This document shows positions 25,312-34,113 of a stretch of DNA of 64,000 nucleotides, piece after piece (the first letter of the stretch is position 1; each line of letters opens with the position of its first letter). Source of the DNA: Brevibacterium luteolum (GTDB lineage Bacteria; Actinomycetota; Actinomycetes; Actinomycetales; Brevibacteriaceae); assembly GCF_013004595.1 (NCBI RefSeq), contig NZ_JABEMC010000004.1, forward strand, positions 218,658 through 282,657. Reading direction: 5' to 3'. The position numbers were made by a program, and so were the translations under genes. The notes beneath the pieces were generated by a model. It ran no database searches and was not told where the DNA came from. It saw only the letters and a program-made list of their open reading frames with translations.

Positions 25312-26511
25312 TCAGCAGACCTCGAAGAGCCCGGCGGCGCCCATGCCGCCGCCGATGCACATCGTGACGACGACGAACTTGGCGCCGCGTCGCTTGCCTT
25401 CGATGAGGGCGTGGCCGGTGAGCCGGGCACCGGTCATGCCGTAGGGGTGGCCGACGGAGATGCCGCCGCCGTCGACGTTGTAGCGCTCGGGGTCGATGCC
25501 GAGGCGGTCGCGGCAGTACAGCGCCTGCACGGCGAAGGCTTCGTTGAGCTCCCACAGGTCGATGTCGTCGACACTCAGGCCGTGCTGGTCGAGCAGCTTC
25601 GGCACGGCGAAGACCGGGCCGATGCCCATCTCGTCCGGCTCGCAGCCGGCGACAGCCATGCCGCGGTAGATGCCCAGCGGTTCGAGTCCGCGGCGGGAGG
25701 CCTCGTCATCGGACATGAGGACAGCAGCCGAGGCGCCGTCGGAGAGCTGCGAGGCGTTGCCGGCGGTGATCGACGGGTGGGTGGAGGCGACACCGGGTTC
25801 GAGCACCGGGTTGAGGCTGGCGAGGCCCTCCAGGGTGGTCTGCGGGCGGTTGCCCTCGTCCTTGGTCAGGGTGACGGTCTTCTCGGAGATCTCCTTGGTC
25901 TCCTTGTCCTGGACCAGCTGCACGGACTCCAGCGGCACGATCTCCTCATCGAGGCGCCCGGCCTCCTGGGCAGCGGCGGTGCGCATCTGGGATTCGTAGG
26001 CGTAGGCGTCCTGGTCTTCGCGGGAGACTTCGTAGCGTTCGGCGACGACCTCGGCGGTGTGGAGCATCGGCAGGTACAGGCCCGGGATGTTCTCGACCAG
26101 CCACGGGTCCTTGGCGCGGAAGGTGTTCATCTTGTCGTTCTGGACGAGCGAGACCGATTCGACGCCGCCGCCGACGGCGATCTTCATCCCGTCGTGGATG
26201 ATCTGCTTGGCAGCCGTCGCGATCGCCATGAGGCCCGAGGAGCACTGCCGGTCGAGCGTCATGCCCGACACGGTGACGGGCAGGCCGGCGCGCAGGGCGG
26301 CCTGGCGGGCGATGTTGCCGCTCTGGGAGCCCTGCTGGAGGGCCGCACCGAGGATGACGTCGTCGACGTCGGCGCCCTCAATGCCAGCGCGCTCGACGGC
26401 ATGGCGGATGGCGTGGCCGGCGAGTTCCTGCGGCTGGGTGTTGTTGAAGGCTCCGCGATAGGCCTTGCCGATCGGGGTGCGGGCGGTGGAGACGATGACT
26501 GCGTCTGTCAT
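25312..26511 (-). CDS. fadA: Acetyl-CoA C-acyltransferase (thiolase)
   Basis: 399 residues. The thiolase acyl-acceptor Cys90 is in DRQCSSG, the catalytic His in [14 protein letters not shown], and the second Cys in [13 protein letters not shown]. It begins [20 protein letters not shown], typical of degradative thiolases. It would perform the last step of beta-oxidation, releasing acetyl-CoA or propionyl-CoA. The start has AAAGGA upstream. It lies 58 bases after the acyl-CoA dehydrogenase gene, on the same strand. Confidence 0.94.
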   Translation of the reverse strand: MTDAVIVSTARTPIGKAYRGAFNNTQPQELAGHAIRHAVERAGIEGADVDDVILGAALQQGSQSGNIARQAALRAGLPVTVSGMTLDRQCSSGLMAIATAAKQIIHDGMKIAVGGGVESVSLVQNDKMNTFRAKDPWLVENIPGLYLPMLHTAEVVAERYEVSREDQDAYAYESQMRTAAAQEAGRLDEEIVPLESVQLVQDKETKEISEKTVTLTKDEGNRPQTTLEGLASLNPVLEPGVASTHPSITAGNASQLSDGASAAVLMSDDEASRRGLEPLGIYRGMAVAGCEPDEMGIGPVFAVPKLLDQHGLSVDDIDLWELNEAFAVQALYCRDRLGIDPERYNVDGGGISVGHPYGMTGARLTGHALIEGKRRGAKFVVVTMCIGGGMGAAGLFEVC

Positions 26512-26569
26512 GGGTGTCCTTTCTGGATGACGAGGGGCGCCTCGCCAGTCTATTTCGTCTGTGTGATCC

Positions 26570-27706
26570 TCAGCACGTCGGAAGTTCGAGGAGTTCGGCC
26601 AGGGCTGCGCGGTTGTTAGCCGGGTGCCCGAGGATGAGTTCGCCGGCCTTGGCCCGCTTGAGCAGCAGGTGGACCGGATATTCCCAGGTCATGCCGTTGC
26701 CGCCGTGCAGCTGCACGGCTTCCTCGGCAGCCTGCACGGCGACTGGGGCGGTGTAGGCGAGCGCGGTGAGTGCGCAGATCTGGGCTTCGTGCAGGTCCTC
26801 TCCGCCGTGCTGCCAGTTCGCTGCCGTCTGGGCGGCGTAGGTGGCGGCGGCATCGGCCTGGCTGACGGCCAGCCAGAGATCGGCCAGCCGGTGCTTGATC
26901 GCCTGGTAGGAGCCGATCGCGCGGCCGAACTGCACGCGGGTGCGCACATAGTCCAGGGTCGTGGAGAACGCCTGGGCTGCGGTGCCGGCGAGTTCGGCCG
27001 CGAGCGCCACCTGCCCGGCCAGCGTCGCGGCGGTGGCCGCTGCCTCCGCCTCGGGCCCGGTGGCGATGACCCGTGCGGCAGCACCCTCGACGGTGACGTC
27101 GGCGAGCCTGCGGGTCTCATCGAGGCTGAGGAAAGGCGCGATACGAGCATCTGCCGGGTCGATGACGACGATCGTCGTGTCCTCCCCGCTGCCGATGACG
27201 GCGATGAGGTCATCAGCGCCGTCGGCTTCCATGACGCCTGCCACGGTGCCGCTGACGTGGACCGTCCCTGCATGCTCCGCGCCCGAGGCGTCACTCGCCT
27301 CAAGCCCGCTCGTCAGGGTGGAGCTGGTGGCGGGGAAGGCGACGGCGGCGTAGCGCTCACCGGCAGCCAGGGCGGCTGCCAGTTCGAAGTCCCCGGCGTG
27401 GGTGACGAGCGTGGTGGCGATGACGCCGGAGGTGAGGAAGCGCAGCGGTGCGGCATGCCGGCCGATCGCGTGGGCGACGACAGCGGCCTCGGCGAGGCTG
27501 GCGCCGGCTCCGCCGTCTGCTTCGGGCACGAGCAGCCCGGCAAGGCCGAGTTCGCGTGCCCACCCGTCGTTGAGCTCACGGGAGGCGACAGCTGGGTCGT
27601 CGTAGACCTCGGCGACGGTGCCGGGATCGCAGCGTTCGGTGAGGAACGCGCGCACGGTGCGCCTGAGGTCGGCGGCCAGCTCGGTTTCGAGCATCTCGAT
27701 GGTCAT
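26570..27706 (-). CDS. Acyl-CoA dehydrogenase, short partner subunit
   Basis: 378 residues with the ACAD fold: an all-alpha N-terminal domain, a degenerate middle beta domain, and a C-terminal domain with [22 protein letters not shown] and [21 protein letters not shown]. The FAD/substrate loops in the middle domain are less conserved than in the neighbour. Its start overlaps the neighbour's stop (ATGA). Overlapping ACAD pairs in actinobacteria often form alpha2beta2 enzymes acting on CoA esters of steroid side chains or other bulky acids. I infer that this is the second subunit of such a pair. Confidence 0.88.
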   Translation of the reverse strand: MTIEMLETELAADLRRTVRAFLTERCDPGTVAEVYDDPAVASRELNDGWARELGLAGLLVPEADGGAGASLAEAAVVAHAIGRHAAPLRFLTSGVIATTLVTHAGDFELAAALAAGERYAAVAFPATSSTLTSGLEASDASGAEHAGTVHVSGTVAGVMEADGADDLIAVIGSGEDTTIVVIDPADARIAPFLSLDETRRLADVTVEGAAARVIATGPEAEAAATAATLAGQVALAAELAGTAAQAFSTTLDYVRTRVQFGRAIGSYQAIKHRLADLWLAVSQADAAATYAAQTAANWQHGGEDLHEAQICALTALAYTAPVAVQAAEEAVQLHGGNGMTWEYPVHLLLKRAKAGELILGHPANNRAALAELLELPTC

Positions 27707-28890
27707 TTGGGCAGGTCCTTAAACGGCAGGTCTTTGTCGGTGCGGTGTTCGCCGGGCAGGCCGAGGACGCGTTCGGCGATGATGTTGCGGATGATCTCGC
27801 TGGTCCCGCCTTCGATCGAGTTGCCTTTGGCGCGCAGGTACCGGTAGACCGGCGTGCGGCCGGTCATCGAGTAGTGCTCGGGCCGGCGCATCCCGTAGCT
27901 GTCGTGGCGCAGCCCGTCGACACCGCGCATGCGCACATCGAGAGCCGAGAGCTGCTGAGCGTTGCGGGCGAATGACAGCTTCGCACCCGAGCCTTCGGGT
28001 CCGGGCTGGCCGGCGGCGACCTGCTGGGCGGTGCGCTCTGCGAGCATCCGGGCGGTCTCGGACTCGACCCACAGGCGCATGAGCTCATCGTGCAGCAGCG
28101 GGTCGCGGACCTCGGGCTGTTCGCGCCAGGCCTTCGTCACAACCCCGAGCATGCCGCCTTCCCGGGGTGCTCCCCCGCCGATGGCGACCCGTTCGTTATT
28201 CAGCGTCGTGTTCGCGATCTTCCAGCCCTCACCGGGCTCACCGAGCCGCATCGAGGCAGGCACGGGCACATCGGTGAGGAAGACTTCGTTGAACTCGGCC
28301 TCACCGGTGATCTGGCGCAGCCCACGGGTCTCGACACCGGGGGCGTACATGTCGAGCAGGAAGTAGCTCAGCCCACGGTGCTTGGGCACGGTCGGGTCGG
28401 TGCGGGCGATGAGGATCGCGAGATCGGCGTTGTGCGCTCCGGAGGTCCACACCTTCTGCCCGGTCACGCGGTAGGTGTCCCCGTCGAGGACGGCCTTCGT
28501 GGCGACGGCGGCGAGGTCGGAGCCGGCGCCGGGTTCGCTGAAGAGCTGGCAGACGATCGTCTCGAGCGTGTAGATGCGTTTGAGCCACGTCTTCTGCTCA
28601 TCAGTGCCGTAGCCGGCGATCGTCGGGGCGGCCATGCCGAAGCCGATCGCGTTGTCGTGCCGGTCTGGGCGGTGCAGTCCGGCGGCGTCGACGGCGGCAT
28701 CGGCGTAGTCCTGCAGGCTCGCCGAGACGCCGAGGCCGCCGGCGCCTGGCGGGAAGTTCACCCAGGCCAGGCCGTGGTCGTAGAGCAGTCCGGCGTGCGC
28801 GGCCTTCGACTCGGCGTCGGCGCCGGTGAGCCCGGCGGCCGCGGCTGTGGCTGCCGCGACCGCCTCGTCAATGCGTGCGTGTTCGCTCAC
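27703..28890 (-). CDS. Acyl-CoA dehydrogenase, main subunit of the pair
   Basis: 395 residues. The FAD-binding signature QLFSEPGAGSDLA, the VTGQKVWTSGAHNADLAILIARTD strand and the C-terminal NSIEGGTSEIIRNIIAERVLGLP are well conserved. It oxidises an acyl-CoA to the 2-enoyl-CoA. GTG start at 28890 has AAGGA 8 bases upstream. It lies 4 bases after the FabG-like gene stop and overlaps the partner subunit, so the three genes read as one unit. The substrate cannot be read from sequence. Confidence 0.9.
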   Translation of the reverse strand: MSEHARIDEAVAAATAAAAGLTGADAESKAAHAGLLYDHGLAWVNFPPGAGGLGVSASLQDYADAAVDAAGLHRPDRHDNAIGFGMAAPTIAGYGTDEQKTWLKRIYTLETIVCQLFSEPGAGSDLAAVATKAVLDGDTYRVTGQKVWTSGAHNADLAILIARTDPTVPKHRGLSYFLLDMYAPGVETRGLRQITGEAEFNEVFLTDVPVPASMRLGEPGEGWKIANTTLNNERVAIGGGAPREGGMLGVVTKAWREQPEVRDPLLHDELMRLWVESETARMLAERTAQQVAAGQPGPEGSGAKLSFARNAQQLSALDVRMRGVDGLRHDSYGMRRPEHYSMTGRTPVYRYLRAKGNSIEGGTSEIIRNIIAERVLGLPGEHRTDKDLPFKDLPK

Positions 28891-28894
28891 CAGG

Positions 28895-29647
28895 TCAGTC
28901 CTTGGGTCCGCCGGCGACGTAGATGACCTGGCCGGAGACGAAGCCGGCTCCTTCGCTGGCGAGGAACGATGCGGTGTGGGCGATGTCCTCGGGCTTGCCG
29001 GAGCGGGCGACCGGGATCTGGCTGACGGCCATGGCGACGAAGTCGTCGAACTCGACGCCGACGCGCTCGGCGGTCGCCTTCGTCATATCGGTTTCGATGA
29101 AGCCCGGGGCGATCGCGTTGGCGGTGACGCCGAACTTGCCGAGCTCAATCGCATACGTCTTCGTCATCCCCTGGATGCCGGCCTTGGCGGCCGAGTAGTT
29201 CGTCTGTCCGCGGTTGCCCAGCGCCGAGGTCGAGGACATCGAGATGATGCGGCCGAACTTCTGCTCGACCATATGGGACTGGCAGGCCTTGGTCATGAGG
29301 AAGTTGCCGGTCAGGTGGACGTCGAGGACCTTGGTGAAGTCGGCCGGGGTCATCTTGAACAGCAGGTTGTCCTTGATGATGCCGGCGTTGTTGACGAGCA
29401 CAGTCGGGGCGCCGAGCTCCTCAGCGGTGCGCTGAACGGCGGCGTTGGCCTGGTCCTCATCGGTGATGTCGGCACCGATGCCGATGGCCTGTCCGCCGGT
29501 TGCGCCGATGCGGGCGACGACATCGCTGCAGGCGTCTTCGCTCAGGTCGACGACGGCGACCTTCATGCCGTCGGCGGCCAGCCGCTCGGCGATCGCGGCG
29601 CCGATGCCGCGGGCGCCTCCGGTGACGATGGCGGTGCGCTGGGTCAT
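28895..29647 (-). CDS. Short-chain dehydrogenase/reductase (FabG type)
   Basis: 250 residues. Cofactor motif TGGARGIG (residues 8-15), NNAG, the catalytic Ser in SMSSTSALG and YSAAK (Tyr-x3-Lys) are all present, with the FabG-type ending GFVSGQVIYVAGG. Asp in VVDLSEDA suggests NAD preference over NADP. In this operon it is more likely a 3-hydroxyacyl-CoA dehydrogenase of beta-oxidation than a fatty-acid synthase. The ATG at 29647 has AAGGAGA upstream; the longer open frame begins before that site. Confidence 0.9.
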   Translation of the reverse strand: MTQRTAIVTGGARGIGAAIAERLAADGMKVAVVDLSEDACSDVVARIGATGGQAIGIGADITDEDQANAAVQRTAEELGAPTVLVNNAGIIKDNLLFKMTPADFTKVLDVHLTGNFLMTKACQSHMVEQKFGRIISMSSTSALGNRGQTNYSAAKAGIQGMTKTYAIELGKFGVTANAIAPGFIETDMTKATAERVGVEFDDFVAMAVSQIPVARSGKPEDIAHTASFLASEGAGFVSGQVIYVAGGPKD

Positions 29648-29693
29648 AAGTTCTCCTTCAGGTTCGGGGTGTGTGGTCAGGTGGTTGTCCGGG

Positions 29694-30899
29694 TCAGGAT
29701 GCGTACTTGCGCAGCTCACGGCGGGCGATGGTCATCTTGTGGACCTCATCGGCGCCGTCGACGATCCGCAGGGTGCGGGCGTGGGCGTACATCTCGGCCA
29801 GTGGGAAGTCGTCGGTGACGCCGGCTCCACCGTGGACCTGGATCGCTCGGTCGATGACGCTCAGGGCGACCTTCGGCGCTGCGACCTTGATCTCGGAGAT
29901 GAGGTTGCGGGCCTCCTTGTTGCCGACCTTGTCCATCATGTCAGCGGCATGCAGGGTCAGCAGGCGGGCCTGGTCGATGTCGACGCGGGATTCGGCGATC
30001 CAGTCCTGAATGTTGTCTTTGGCTGCCAGCGGCTCGCCGAAGACCACCCGTTCATGGGCGCGGCGGCACATGGATTCCAGAGCGCGTTCGGCCATGCCGA
30101 TGGCGCGCATGCAATGGTGGATGCGGCCAGGACCGAGGCGGGCCTGGGAGATCGCGAATCCCTCGCCTTCGCCCTTGAGCACGTCCTTGGCCTCGACGCG
30201 CACATCGGTGAAGGTCACTTCGGCGTGGCTTTCGCGGTCAAGATAGCCGAACACCGGCAGGGAGCGGACGATCTCGACACCGGGGGCGTCGGTGGGCACG
30301 ACCATCATCGACTGCTGGCGGTGCTTCTCGGCGTTCGGGTCGGTCTTGCCCATGACGATGAGGACCGTGCAGTCCGGGCGGGCGCCATTGGAGGTGAACC
30401 ATTTGCGGCCGTTGAGGAGGTAGCCGTCGCCGTCCTTCTCCATGCGCATCTCGATGTTGGTGGCATCCGAGCTGGCCACAGCCGGTTCGGTCATCGCGAA
30501 CCCGGAGGCGATCTCACCGTCGAGCAGCGGGCGCAGGTACTTCTCCTTGTGCTCATCGGTGCCGAAGAGCGTGAGAACCTCCATGTTGCCAGTGTCGGGG
30601 GCGTTGCAGTTCGTCGCCTCAGGCGCCAGGTTCGGTGAACGGCCCATGATCTCGGCCAGTGGGGCGTATTCGAGGTTCGTCAGGCCCGGGCCCCATTCCT
30701 CGTGCGGGTGGAAGAGGTTCCACAGTCCTCGGGATCGGGCTTCGCCCTTGAGCTCCTGGAGGATCGGCGGGACGGCATGCGGGTCATCCTGGGCTGCCAT
30801 CTGCTCGCGGTAGACGGGTTCGGCTGGATAGATGTGGGAGTCCATGAAGGACTCCAGCTTCTCGCGCAGCTCCTTGGCGCGGTCGGTCTCGTCGAACAT
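29694..30899 (-). CDS. Acyl-CoA dehydrogenase, ACAD10/11-like (FadE2 type)
   Basis: 401 residues. ACAD motifs [18 protein letters not shown] (FAD/substrate loop) and [17 protein letters not shown] are present. The C-terminal part, [61 protein letters not shown] and DEVHK, is typical of the ACAD10/11 group. This group has been tied to long or 4-hydroxy acyl-CoAs in other organisms. The ATG at 30899 has AAAGG 6 bases upstream. It is second in the minus-strand operon, 14 bases after the SDR gene. Confidence 0.91.
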   Translation of the reverse strand: MFDETDRAKELREKLESFMDSHIYPAEPVYREQMAAQDDPHAVPPILQELKGEARSRGLWNLFHPHEEWGPGLTNLEYAPLAEIMGRSPNLAPEATNCNAPDTGNMEVLTLFGTDEHKEKYLRPLLDGEIASGFAMTEPAVASSDATNIEMRMEKDGDGYLLNGRKWFTSNGARPDCTVLIVMGKTDPNAEKHRQQSMMVVPTDAPGVEIVRSLPVFGYLDRESHAEVTFTDVRVEAKDVLKGEGEGFAISQARLGPGRIHHCMRAIGMAERALESMCRRAHERVVFGEPLAAKDNIQDWIAESRVDIDQARLLTLHAADMMDKVGNKEARNLISEIKVAAPKVALSVIDRAIQVHGGAGVTDDFPLAEMYAHARTLRIVDGADEVHKMTIARRELRKYAS

Positions 30900-30913
30900 C
30901 GCTGGCCTTTCTC

Positions 30914-31729
30914 TCAGGTGTTCTCGTGTGTGCGGGCCTCGGCTTTGAGCCGGACCTGGTAGCGGCGCATGCCGCGCAGCCATCGGTCGTAGTCGGAGCC
31001 CTTCATCTGGAACATCTCGGCGACTTCCGGGTGGGGCAGGATGAGGAACGTGCCGTCGTGGATCGCGTCCATGACGCAGGTGGCGACGTATTCGGGACTG
31101 AGCACCTCGCCGGATTCGGCGACCGAGCGGCTGGCAACGCGTTCGGCGGGGTCCTCGCTGTCGAGCCCGGCCATGAGCAGTTCGGTGCGCACGCCCATCG
31201 GGCACAGGCAGGCGACCTGGATGCCGTCATCGCCGTAGGTGATGGACAGCCATTCGGCGAAGGCGAGCGCGGCGTGCTTGGACACCGCGTAGCCGGCCTG
31301 CCCGATCTGGGTCAGCAGGCCCGCCGCCGAGGCGGTGGAGACGAAGCAGCCTGCTCCCCTGGCCTGCCAGGTCGGGATGAGGGCCTGGGCGGCGCGGATG
31401 TGGGCGCGCAGGTTGATGTCGAGGATCGCATCCCAGTCGACATCGGACTCGCCGAGTCCGCGTGCGCCGGCGATGCCGGCGTTGGCGACGTAGAGGTCGA
31501 TCTCACCGAGTTCGGCGCGGGTGCGGTCCAGCAGTTCGGTGATGCCGTCTTCGGATGCGCAGTCGCCCTGCCAGGCCCGGCAGCCGAGTTCGGAGGCGAC
31601 CACGGAGACCGTGTCGGCGACATCGGCGAGCATGACGAAGGCCCCGCGGTCGATGAGCTGTGCGGCGATGGCTCGACCGATGCCACCGGCTCCACCGGTG
31701 ACGACGGCGACTGCGCCTGAGACGTCCAT
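30914..31729 (-). CDS. Short-chain dehydrogenase/reductase
   Basis: 271 residues. TGGAGGIG cofactor loop (about 10-17), ANAGI, the catalytic YAVSK and a Ser in STASAAGLL are seen. The C-terminus is longer than in FabG ([33 protein letters not shown]), as in SDRs acting on larger hydrophobic alcohols. It is the first gene of the minus-strand acyl-CoA operon and is directly behind the regulated promoter at 31786-31814. The ATG at 31729 has AAGGGA upstream. Confidence 0.88.
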   Translation of the reverse strand: MDVSGAVAVVTGGAGGIGRAIAAQLIDRGAFVMLADVADTVSVVASELGCRAWQGDCASEDGITELLDRTRAELGEIDLYVANAGIAGARGLGESDVDWDAILDINLRAHIRAAQALIPTWQARGAGCFVSTASAAGLLTQIGQAGYAVSKHAALAFAEWLSITYGDDGIQVACLCPMGVRTELLMAGLDSEDPAERVASRSVAESGEVLSPEYVATCVMDAIHDGTFLILPHPEVAEMFQMKGSDYDRWLRGMRRYQVRLKAEARTHENT

Positions 31730-31742
31730 GGGTGTCCCTTCT

Positions 31743-31754
31743 GGAGAATTCTCC
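31743..31754. promoter_or_regulatory. 12-bp perfect palindrome in the leader of the acyl-CoA operon
   Basis: GGAGAATTCTCC is a perfect palindrome 14 bases before the SDR start codon and downstream of the predicted promoter. It could be an operator or a weak RNA hairpin near the ribosome site. Confidence 0.35.
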
Positions 31755-31785
31755 TGCGGCCTATGTGATGCAGGTGACATCTCAA

Positions 31786-31814
31786 CTTATAGTTGACGTG
31801 AGCGTCAATTTCAA
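31786..31814 (-). promoter_or_regulatory. Strong promoter of the minus-strand acyl-CoA operon
   Basis: On the minus strand TTGAAA (31814-31809) and TATAAG (31791-31786) are separated by exactly 17 bases, close to the sigma-70 consensus. Transcription should start near 31779, leaving a leader of about 50 bases before the SDR gene. Confidence 0.75.
31793..31808. promoter_or_regulatory. Operator palindrome filling the promoter spacer
   Basis: TTGACG-TGAG-CGTCAA is a 16-bp inverted repeat with 6-bp arms. It lies entirely between the -35 and -10 boxes of the minus-strand promoter, so a bound repressor would block RNA polymerase. The TetR protein at 33370-34050 is the obvious candidate. On the plus strand the same TTGACG could act as a -35 for the acyl-CoA ligase gene. 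Confidence 0.7.
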
Positions 31815-31823
31815 GAACTAACG

Positions 31824-31833
31824 AACGAACGTT
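31824..31833. promoter_or_regulatory. Second small palindrome near the acyl-CoA ligase leader
   Basis: AACGAACGTT (AACG-AA-CGTT) lies 22 bases before the plus-strand ATG at 31856, inside a run of AACG repeats. It may be a half-related operator controlling the divergent ligase-tetR transcript. Confidence 0.35.
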
Positions 31834-31855
31834 TACCTCCTGGAAGGAGATCTCC

Positions 31856-33358
31856 ATGTCGCAGGTGTCGCTTCTCGCCCCGCTGCTGGAGCATGCGCGC
31901 ACCCGTCCGGAGCACATCGCGGTGCGCGGCCCGCGGGCTGACCAGCGCACATCCCTGACCTACCGGCAGTTCGTCGGTGCGATCGCCGCTCGCACACGCG
32001 AGCTCCAGGCCTCCGGACTCCGACCAGGTGAGCGTGTCGGGCTCATCGCCCCGACCTGCCCGGAGTTCCTCATCGAGTTCCTCGCCGTCGAGGCCTGCGG
32101 GGCGATCACCGTGTGCTTCAATCCCCTCTCGACGGTGCCCGAACTGGACTTCGTGCTCTCCGATTCCGGTGCCAGCCGCCTCATCATGCACCCGCTCTGC
32201 CCCAAGGCAGGCTCTGCGGCCGCAGAGGCGCTCGGCATCACCGCCGAACTGCTCACACCCGTCGACATGCACGCGCTGCCGCAGGCGAGCCCGGACTTCG
32301 CCCCGGTCACCCGGGACCCGGAGGACTGCGTGCTGCTGCTCTACACCTCGGGCACCACCGGCCGGCCGAAGGGCGCGATGCTCTCAGCACGCACCCTACT
32401 CACCGGCGTCACCGCAGCCGAGGCGGTGGCCGGCCTGTCCCCTGCTGACCGGGCCGGCACTGCGCTGCCGCTGTTCCATGTCTTCGGGCTCGGCTCGGTG
32501 GCCTACCCGGTGCTGGCCAACGGTGCCACCATCACTCTGCTGCCGCGCTTCGATGCTGATGAGCTGCTTGAGACGATCATCGCCGATGAGCTCACGATCG
32601 TGGCAGGCGTGCCGACGATGTGGAATGCGCTCACCCACGCGACCGCCGGTGAGGGCGTCACGACGCCGCAGCTGCGCCTGGCGCTCTCAGGCGGGGCGGC
32701 GATCTCGCTGGAGCTCATGCGCGCCTTCCACGCTCGGTTCGGCGCCTCGATCACTGAGGGCTACGGGCTGACCGAGACGTGCGCTTTCGGCACCTTCAAC
32801 GCCGCCGAGGGCGAGGACAAGATCGGCTCAGTCGGTCTGCCGGCCCCGACGATGGACGTGCGGACCGTCGATCCTGCCACCGGTGAGGCGTGTGGTCCCG
32901 GGCAGACCGGGGAGGTGCGGCTGTGCGGCCCGCTCGTCATGCTCGGCTACTGGAACCGGCCTGAGGCCACCACTGAGGTCTTCGACGCCGACGGGTTCTT
33001 CTGCACCGGTGATCTCGGGCATGTCGATGAGGACGGTTATCTCTACATCGTCGACCGGCTCAAGGACCTCATCATCCACGGCGGCTACAACGTCTACCCG
33101 CGTGAGGTCGAGGAGGTTCTCTACGCCCATCCGCAGGTCTTCGAGGCCGCTGTCATCGGGGCGGCCGATGAGCACTACGGCCAGCAGGTCGCCGCTGTCG
33201 TCACCCCGATGCCCGGTACCGAGCTGACAGGTGATGAGATTGAGGCGTGGTGCCGGCAGTCGCTGTCGGCGTACAAGATCCCGCGCATCATCCGCATCGT
33301 CGACGGCCTGCCGAAGGGCCCGACGGGCAAGATCCGCAAACGCTCGATCGAACTGTGA
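31856..33358 (+). CDS. Acyl-CoA ligase (AMP-forming)
   Basis: 500 residues of the ANL superfamily: YTSGTTGRPKGAMLS, GYGLTETCAFGTF, GDLGHVDEDGYLYIVDRLKDLIIHGGYNVYPRE and catalytic Lys in GPTGKIRKRS. It is shorter than the other ligase and differs in the acyl-binding region, so the two probably activate different acids. It has an excellent GGAAGGAGA ribosome site. It is transcribed divergently from the beta-oxidation operon and followed after 11 bases by the TetR gene. Confidence 0.92.
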   Translation: MSQVSLLAPLLEHARTRPEHIAVRGPRADQRTSLTYRQFVGAIAARTRELQASGLRPGERVGLIAPTCPEFLIEFLAVEACGAITVCFNPLSTVPELDFVLSDSGASRLIMHPLCPKAGSAAAEALGITAELLTPVDMHALPQASPDFAPVTRDPEDCVLLLYTSGTTGRPKGAMLSARTLLTGVTAAEAVAGLSPADRAGTALPLFHVFGLGSVAYPVLANGATITLLPRFDADELLETIIADELTIVAGVPTMWNALTHATAGEGVTTPQLRLALSGGAAISLELMRAFHARFGASITEGYGLTETCAFGTFNAAEGEDKIGSVGLPAPTMDVRTVDPATGEACGPGQTGEVRLCGPLVMLGYWNRPEATTEVFDADGFFCTGDLGHVDEDGYLYIVDRLKDLIIHGGYNVYPREVEEVLYAHPQVFEAAVIGAADEHYGQQVAAVVTPMPGTELTGDEIEAWCRQSLSAYKIPRIIRIVDGLPKGPTGKIRKRSIEL

Positions 33359-33369
33359 AGGAGTGAGCG

Positions 33370-34050
33370 ATGACCATCCAGCGTCAGCCCGGTGCACCGC
33401 TGACCGAGCGCGGCCTCCGCACCCGGCAGGCCCTCATCGACGCGGCCATCGACGTGTTCTACGAGCAGGGCTACTTCTCCACCCGGCTCTCGGCGATCAC
33501 CGAACGGGTCGGGTGCTCGACCGGCACGCTGTACACGTACTTCGCCAACCGGCAGGAGATCCTCGCCGCGATCATCGAGGAGTCCTATACTCCGGTGGTC
33601 GCTGCCGATCATGCGTGGGGCGACCCGGATCATGATGCAGGCACGGGCGTTCCCGGCCCCGAGGCGCTCATCGCCAAGATCCGGAAGGCGACAGGAGTGT
33701 ACGTGCGCCGGTACCGGGACAACGCCCGGGAGGTGGCGCTCATGGACCAGGTCGCTGCGGTCGATCCGGAGATCCGGGACATCCGGCTGGCGCGCAACCG
33801 GGTGTTCTACCGGCGCAATATGCGCAGCATCGAGCAGATGCAGGCCGCCGGGCACATCCGCGCCGATCTCGATCCGGATCTGACGGCCAAGGCGCTTTCG
33901 GCGATGGTGAGCCGCACGTGCAAGTCGATCTACGTCGATGAGCCCCAGGAACGCTATTTCAGCGATGCCGGCGTCGAGGAGCTGGCCGACAAGCTCTCAC
34001 AGCTGTGGGTCTCCGCCCTCGAACTCGCCCCGGACAGCACTGAGGACTGA
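33370..34050 (+). CDS. TetR-family transcriptional regulator
   Basis: 226 residues. The N-terminal helix-turn-helix (about 15-62) reads LIDAAIDVFYEQGYFSTRLSAITERVGCSTGTLYTYFANRQEILAAII, a typical TetR domain. The C-terminal ligand domain is all-helical with FadR-like spacing. It is cotranscribed with an acyl-CoA ligase and probably represses both divergent units until an acyl-CoA binds. GAAGGAG precedes the ATG. Operator candidates are the palindromes at 31793 and 31824. Confidence 0.9.
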   Translation: MTIQRQPGAPLTERGLRTRQALIDAAIDVFYEQGYFSTRLSAITERVGCSTGTLYTYFANRQEILAAIIEESYTPVVAADHAWGDPDHDAGTGVPGPEALIAKIRKATGVYVRRYRDNAREVALMDQVAAVDPEIRDIRLARNRVFYRRNMRSIEQMQAAGHIRADLDPDLTAKALSAMVSRTCKSIYVDEPQERYFSDAGVEELADKLSQLWVSALELAPDSTED

Positions 34051-34113
34051 ACACTGAACAATGAGCTCCCATGGCTCGGCGCCTCGGCACCTCGGGACCG
34101 CGGGGTCTGCCGG

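Noticed and set aside
23252..25444. Open frame of 730 codons on the plus strand
   Set aside because: It lies opposite the acyl-CoA ligase; composition is Val/Asp/Gly-rich as expected for the complement of a high-GC gene, and it has no ribosome site or recognisable domain.
34051..34113. Terminator between tetR and yciO
   Set aside because: The GC-rich stretch has only weak, interrupted inverted repeats; no stable stem could be drawn.
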